Shown here one piece after another: positions 58,198 through 64,000 of a stretch of DNA of 64,000 nt (positions are counted from its first letter, which is position 1; each line of letters begins with the position of its first letter). Source of the DNA: Polytrichum commune (lineage: Eukaryota; Streptophyta; Polytrichopsida; Polytrichales; Polytrichaceae). A program made the position numbers and the translations under genes. The notes below the pieces were generated by a model. It did not search any database. It was not told the origin of the DNA and worked only from the letters and a program-made list of their open reading frames with translations. The stretch is taken from positions 25,626,527-25,690,526 of the forward strand of contig OX485808.1 in assembly GCA_950295325.1 (NCBI GenBank), read 5' to 3'.

Positions 58198-58859
58198 AGA
58201 AAATTAATATGCATATTTGGAGTTCATATGCCTATTCTAGAGGTGGTGATTGTTCATTGACCGGGTGATGATTATCTCTCACGATGAGCTGGAATGTCAT
58301 TACATAAGCATGTTTGGTTCAAGGTGTTGCCCACACTACTAGAGATGGTTGATCGTTACAATGGACAACACCAACATGCAAGAAAATTGCTTCTTATTCA
58401 AGTTTTAGTTCCTACGAGCATCAAATAACTTTCAAGAATTTTTTTCCTTTAACTTAAAACAGAATAGAACATGGCTTGCAGACCTATGTATTCTTGTAAT
58501 ATAAAGTAATCTCCACATTGAGTGGGGTTGGGGGGGGGGGGGGAAGATGTGACAGTGGAGATTTTAATGGCAGTATAGGATTGATCTTGAGACAAAGACC
58601 AAAGTAGAGAGGCATTTGAATCTTGAGACAAAGAATAAAGAACAAAAAATAATGATAGTTATCCTTGAACCGAAGAACAAAAAAAAAGCTTAACCTTGAG
58701 ACAAGGAACAAAGGGAACAAAGGGAGCCTAAGCTTGAAAAGGGATGTGGAGAGAGCATAGAGAATGGGGTGGGGAGAGAGCGAAGAGAATGGAGAAAGAG
58801 GATGTAAGAGATGGCTAGTCATAAGAAGAATTGGGACCATAAGAAGATCCCTTCACATA
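58198..58859. other. Spacer with a poly(G) run
   Basis: No gene recognised. A G-run lies at about 58530-58543, and a purine-rich GAACAAAG-type stretch at 58560-58800 opens the minus-strand frame 58840-58484, which has no motif. Confidence 0.45.
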
Positions 58860-58867
58860 GTAAATAA

Positions 58868-59266
58868 CACGGGTAGATCACTTCTTTGTCAAGTTGAACA
58901 CCACGTGCGACCAAAAAAAAATCTTCTTTTGGTAAGTTGCACCACCAAAATGGGTCAAAATTTTATCATGAGTAGATATACACAGTACCTATGACATAGT
59001 CAAAAGTGGTAACTAAATTTGATGATTTGTTTTTTCATAAAACATACCATTTCTAACTAGAAGGACACAAAATTGAACTAAAACTATTACTAAAAAAAGT
59101 AAAGATGACTAAAATTTTCAAAAAAGTATACAAAAGATACTATCAATGGTTATGTATATGTAGAAAAAATATCATAAATCTTAAAATTATATATGGCATG
59201 TAATATAGGGGTAGCAAACTTTGTCCGCACGTGGTGTCAACTTGACAATGAAGTGACCTCCCCGTG
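58868..59266 (-). mobile_element. hAT-like MITE, subfamily A copy 2 (399 bp)
   Basis: Ends CACGGGTAGATCACTTCTTT and, inverted, CACGGGGAGGTCACTTCATT are flanked by a perfect 8-bp duplication GTAAATAA (58860-58867 and 59267-59274). It matches copies 1 and 3 throughout in the opposite orientation. Confidence 0.94.
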
Positions 59267-59274
59267 GTAAATAA

Positions 59275-60839
59275 TTTGTGCATCGAATTAGTCTCCCATT
59301 GGTAGCTAGGGCCTACAAGGTGATATCCATGATTGGGTTTATTCACTCCAAGAAGATTTCAAATTTGCTTGCCCATAATTTCTAAGGGGCACGAAGGCAA
59401 TAATGAAGTTATTAATGAATGTGGAGGAAATGATGAAATTACTATTGGTGTGGGGGCAACAATGACATAACATAATATAGGTAGGACATGCAAGTGGGGC
59501 AACATCTGTAAAAATATCTAAAACTCGAGGCCTTGTTGTGGCCTCAATCTTTCTCTAACAAGGGGGCTCCGAGAGTATAGGGGAATTGGGTTGCAAGGGT
59601 TGTTGATGTAGAATTGCTCAATCTCATAAGAGAGGAATGGATCATCATGATATCCTCATTGGAGAGAGGAGGCGCACAATAGCACTTGCATTTTGTATGT
59701 GGATTGCGGGGGGAGGGGGGGGACTTTAGTTCATCATAATTCTTAATTTGAAGAGCAAGCAAGCTCTTGGATGGGATAACAAGGTGCAATACTACTTATG
59801 CTAGTAGTGCTCAATAATTTCATGGTTCTTGAATGCATTTGGTTTAAATGGAAAGGGCTTCATTTGAAAGCTTCGGGCATGCTCTCAACTCATCACCTGA
59901 ACTAAGGTTATTATATTGGACTAATTGAAGTGTCGAGAATTTTGCCCAATGTGTAATTTTAGGGCCATGACTAGAGTTTTAAACAACACAATATTATTAA
60001 CTTGTTTTATATTTAAAAATAGCTTGTTGTTTTTCTTGTTTTTTTTCTCTTCAAATTTCTTATTCTACTCCACATTTAGTTCAACACACATTATAACACA
60101 CGGGCACGCATGTCACACATTCCATAGATGTCCAGTCCTTTGTTCTCACTTATCAATGTCACCAACTCTATTTGTTAGACTGGGTTACTCTATAGATTGT
60201 TGAAATTTTATATAGGTCAAAATTCAGAATAAACAACTCTAGTGGTTAGTGAAATAACCAAGACGAATAAGAATTAAATCTCACAATAAACAGTTGCTTC
60301 CATCATGATGCCACATAACATGAACAATCACTCCAATCTCATGTAAACCGTCTTTTCCTTGGGACAATGGACTCATCATTCTCAATCCAGTTCCAAGGTT
60401 GAATGCAATGTCTATTTCTAGTCCAACTTGAATTACAATGACTCTTCATATATAAATGGACACGTATACTTTATAAACAACAAAGCATTGGCTATAGCAA
60501 TCTATCCAAATAAAGGTGCAATTCCCATTGCTTATGCAATTCTTGTGCCCTCTTTGTGCCAAATATTGCATAATGCACTACTAGGATTGTGGGTGCTACC
60601 ACACATTTGCATTTGGCACAATGGTCTTTTGTGTCAAAGAAGTCAATTGTCAAATGATCACTTTTACACAAAAGAACCATCTGGTCGATTGCAAGTGTGC
60701 GTTTGAAACCATCATCCTTATTATAGAAATATTTTCTCACTCATGCACACATATGGTCATTTTGTAAGCTCGTTATCATTTAGCTCCGCTATAATGATAG
60801 ATTTATAGTGCCTAAGATAGTAATGAAAACTAAAAGTCT
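59275..60839. other. Spacer, no gene recognised
   Basis: Short frames on both strands (59789-59544 minus, 60428-60706 plus, 60740-60492 minus) have no recognisable motif. A G-run occurs at about 59708-59723. Confidence 0.45.
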
Positions 60840-60847
60840 AAGACATA

Positions 60848-61258
60848 CACGGGGAGGTCACTTCATTGTCAAGTTGACACCACGTGCGGACAAAGTTTGC
60901 TACCCCTATATTACATGCCATATATAATTTTAAAATTTATGATATTTTTGTTACATATACATAACCATTGATAGTATCTTTTGTATATATTTTTTGAAAT
61001 TTTTAGTCATCTTTATTTTTTTTAGTAATTGTTTTAGTTCAATTCTGTGTCATTCTAGTTAGAAACGGTATGTTTTATGAAAAAAACAAATCATCAAATT
61101 TAGTTACCACTTTTAACTATGTCATAGGTATTGTGTATATCTACTCATGAAAAAAAATTGATAAAATTTTGACCCATTTTGGTGGTGCAACTTACCAAAA
61201 GAAGATTTTTTTTGGTCGCACGTGGTGTTCAACTTGACAATGGAGTGATCCCCCCGTG
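60848..61258 (+). mobile_element. hAT-like MITE, subfamily A copy 3 (411 bp)
   Basis: Same orientation as, and near-identical to, copy 1 at 3217. Flanked by a perfect 8-bp duplication AAGACATA (60840-60847 and 61259-61266). Its high similarity to copy 1 suggests fairly recent spread. Confidence 0.95.
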
Positions 61259-61649
61259 AAGACATACTTTCAAGCATGTCAAATAACTTGAATTTTTTTG
61301 AAAATCAATCCATGAATCCAGTAAAGGCTAAAGAGTCTAGAGTCTAAACAATCCTACCTCTTCAATATGTCATTAAATAATACGACAATCTCGATACAAT
61401 GACACAAATTTTGTAAACCATACTCTTTAGTTAAAATCTAATCTAATCTATGATAGTGACATTGTTAATACGACACTCTTGGACCCTCAAAGTATCATAT
61501 TATAAGGTAATAAATGAATATATGATTGGTCCCATACATGTATAAGTACATATTTAATATAAATTTATGTGAGTTTCATATATGAAAAGTAGATAAAGAA
61601 GTTCTATCTAAACTGTTGTTAAAACATGGGACTAAGCAAACAAGGTACT

Positions 61650-63174
61650 TGTGAGCCCAAAATGGTGCCCACATTTGTTCTTAACCCTTATTTTATATCA
61701 AATTCGGGTTTTGAATTTTATTATTCAAGCAAAAAAATGATAAAGAAAGTGTGGAGTTGGGTTGGGGCTTGAGTTTAAGTTAAGGGTGAGGTTTTGTGTT
61801 TTAGTTGGGCGTCATAGGGTGTTTAAAGATGTGTTTAGTTAGAATGGAGAGAGTGGGTGAGTTAATGGTTGTTAGCTTAAATGGCCTAATTAGGCAAGGA
61901 GACTGTTTCAATTAGGATTGGTTGGTGTTAGTTGAAGGGGTGGGTTGACTGTACCCTAGACAATTCCGGTCCAGGGGATTACGAATCCAGGGGCCGCAAC
62001 CAGTTTTCTCTTCTTCTTCTTCGTCTCGGTTTCTGGCTCGAGAGAGATGCACCGAGCGGCAGCCGGTGACTGAGGCAGGTTTTCGACGCAGTTGCCGAAG
62101 AGCTCAGCTCTCGGCAGAAGGGGAAGAGGCGATCCTGGATCCGACGGATTGGCCTGGACATTGGCTCAATGGCTTGGGCAACAGAGAATCAGCACGTTCG
62201 AGGGAGCCTCAGGGTAGTGGCTGGAGACGATGGAGATTGAAGGTCTCGCATTCAGGCTAGCAACTAGCGGGGAGGAGAATCTAGCTGGGAATTGAAGGGA
62301 AGAAAAGGCATACTCTGACAGGCAATGTGGGCATTCACGAATGGGTGGTAAGGGCTTCATACAAAATTCTACCGTTAAGAGCGCATTGCAAGCACAAATT
62401 CATAATTCCAGTGGCCACCGAGCGACTGGATTGGAGAGCCTGTCGAATCCATATTGATAAACCAGAATATGCAGAGAGATTAGCTCTGAAAGAGGCGGAA
62501 GGGGGGATGTGGACGAAATCCTCGGTAAGCAGAAAGGGCATTCATCATACAGGGTGGTCCAGAAGGACGAGAATGGGGGTTACAGTAATCCTAGGAGACG
62601 GGAGGAAGGACCTTCGGCCAGCTGTTTAGCCGATAGGCTGATGGCATTGCGAGGGTATTCTCGGGGTACTGGGCATGCGGTTCCCGGCTGCAGAGGTGGA
62701 CTGATAGGCAGACAATAAGTGGATTTACAAGGATGATGAGCTGCCAGGGATGAGCAGAGTTGGGGGCTGCCAGCTTCGAACTTGGGGTAAGGCCAGCTTA
62801 GTCTTGCAACTTAGTAGTGGGTGTTTAGTATTGGATAGAGTAGTGGCAGGGGAAGGGTGTCATGAACGGACCAATGACCGTACTGTTCACAATGTGTTGA
62901 CATTGATTTAGTTAGTGTAGTTAGTGATGGCTAGGTAATGTTGAGTGTGGATTTGGGTTTATGATGAAGGATTAGCGGGGGGTGTACTAAAATAAGGCAT
63001 AGAGCATTTGTAAATGCTCGTGGCTTTGTATGTGTGGAATAAAGAATGGTGCTTCATTACCTCTGTGGGATTACCGGGTGTTAACTTTTGACGACTAGCT
63101 ACATGGGTTGCTCATGTGAGCCTTGACCTCCCACCTGGACTATGACACATAAAGGTGGAAGTTTGAGGCTGACA
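61650..63174 (+). mobile_element. Solo LTR 2 of the gypsy-like family (1,525 bp)
   Basis: Starts TGTGAGCCCAAAATGGTGCC and ends GTTTGAGGCTGACA. Flanks are GTACT and ATACT: a 5-bp duplication with one mismatch, or a perfect 4-bp TACT if the LTR ends ACAA. The interior (about 61980-62750) is GC-rich and opens frames on both strands that are not considered genes. A GAATAAAG poly(A)-like signal sits at about 63039. No internal retroelement sequence adjoins it. Confidence 0.83.
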
Positions 63175-63179
63175 ATACT

Positions 63180-64000
63180 CCATCTCAAAACCTAATCAAG
63201 AGACTCATTAGCTTTTTGTCTCTTTCGCAACATTTTTTCACCTAAACCCTAAACCAATGAAGACAAGGTAAACACCTTTTCGTGTTTTTGAGCATTTTGA
63301 ATGCATAGCCAACCCTCTCACAATGCATGTACCTATTTGTAATATTTAAGAAATTTATCTAATTATATGTTGATTTAAATTTTAAGAAATACACAAGTGT
63401 GTGAAATTTGAGCCATGAAAGGCTCAACTCCTTTTGAAACATTTTTCTTCCCATGAATTCACCAAATCATTTTTTTGCAGGTTCACATATGTACCCAACC
63501 TACCGTAGCTATGTAGAAGCTTGGGCACCTTTTTGCCTAATAAATAACTAAAATGTGAAAGTGAGTTAGGCATCCCTAAAAATAATATTTTAAAATTGGG
63601 CATATTAAAAAAAAATTAAAAAAAGTTAGACAATCATCCAAGTCATTTCTATAAATTCATAGATTGTTTTCCTAATTTCATCTATGACAACTACGATTAA
63701 CCTAAACACTTCCCTTAACCAACATTCCTTACCCTAAAGCTTGTCTTTTGCTTGTATGTAAGGGTTGTGCTTGGCAACAGATTTTGCTTTGAGTTGATGC
63801 TATTTTGTTGGATTCTGGTGAATGTCACTTCCATTATTGTGATTTTAGGCACTCTTTGAATGTTATTTCTTTTTTTGGACACTCAACAAAATTAATCTCC
63901 CAAAAATTAAGGCACCTTCAAAATGAATTCTCTTTTGCCCAAGCTGCTAGAGAGCTACAATATCAATTGATTGTTGCATAAGTTTTTTTCAAATTTCCAA
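63180..64000. other. AT-rich spacer
   Basis: No gene, RNA or terminal repeat recognised up to the end of the window. Confidence 0.5.

Noticed and set aside
57813-58260. Several open frames of 60-133 codons on both strands
   Set aside because: They are translations of a compound AC/AT microsatellite, open in all frames, with only Tyr, Ile, Thr, Met, Val and Cys.
62066-62718. Open frames inside solo LTR 2
   Set aside because: Same reason: they lie inside an LTR with defined ends.
1-64000. CRISPR array or bacterial operon
   Set aside because: No regularly spaced direct repeats with unique spacers and no ribosome-binding-site operon structure; splice sites and plant retroelements show a eukaryotic nuclear origin.

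Overview
The window is nuclear DNA from a land plant with a large, repeat-filled genome. It holds one intact, intron-rich plant gene, a plastid/mitochondrial-type nucleoside diphosphate kinase 3 (NDPK3). Around it lie decayed plant LTR retrotransposons of copia and gypsy type, solo LTRs, many short inverted-repeat elements and long AT-rich spacers. The sequence does not fix the species. The single gene in 64 kb, the long solo LTRs and the gag types would suit a fern, lycophyte, bryophyte or gymnosperm better than a compact angiosperm, but that is inference.

Layout. 1-5.4 kb: AT-rich spacer, three diverged tandem units, the first member of a 5-copy family of short hAT-like elements, and a broken coiled-coil gene. 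5.6-10.6 kb: a roughly 5-kb composite bounded by 400-bp inverted repeats. It carries a copia gag-protease remnant, an antisense fragment of the 25S/26S rRNA 3' end, GC-rich host-like DNA and an unrecognised open frame. 11.8 kb: a foldback with 45-bp arms. 13.2-19.3 kb: NDPK3 (7 coding exons, 233 aa), whose introns hold a small MITE, a 5S rRNA-derived fragment, a 314-bp-period duplication and a dispersed repeat. 20-35 kb: hairpins, dispersed repeats, a solo LTR, more short DNA elements and long stretches with nothing recognisable. 35.9-37.5 kb: a GC-rich, G-tract-rich island that may be the 5' end of an unidentified gene. 40-44.3 kb: foldbacks and three related terminal-inverted-repeat units, one of them interrupted by a Harbinger-like element. 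44.3-49.6 kb: a decayed copia element joined head-on to a truncated gypsy element. The gypsy LTR contains a 41/42-bp minisatellite and lies next to a tRNA-Gly-type primer-binding site. 53.7-55.2 kb: a complete but mutated Tc1/mariner element (DD34E) with inverted repeats and a TA duplication. 56-64 kb: three further hAT-like short elements, a large compound microsatellite and a second solo LTR.

The gene and the repeats do not form a pathway. NDPK3 is the only gene likely to make a working protein. The most notable items are the Tc1 DD34E element in a plant genome, the short-element family whose five copies all have perfect 8-bp target duplications, the 5-kb composite with captured rRNA and retroelement DNA, and several long hairpins that could feed small-RNA pathways. 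Comparisons with known families were made from memory of family motifs; no database was searched.
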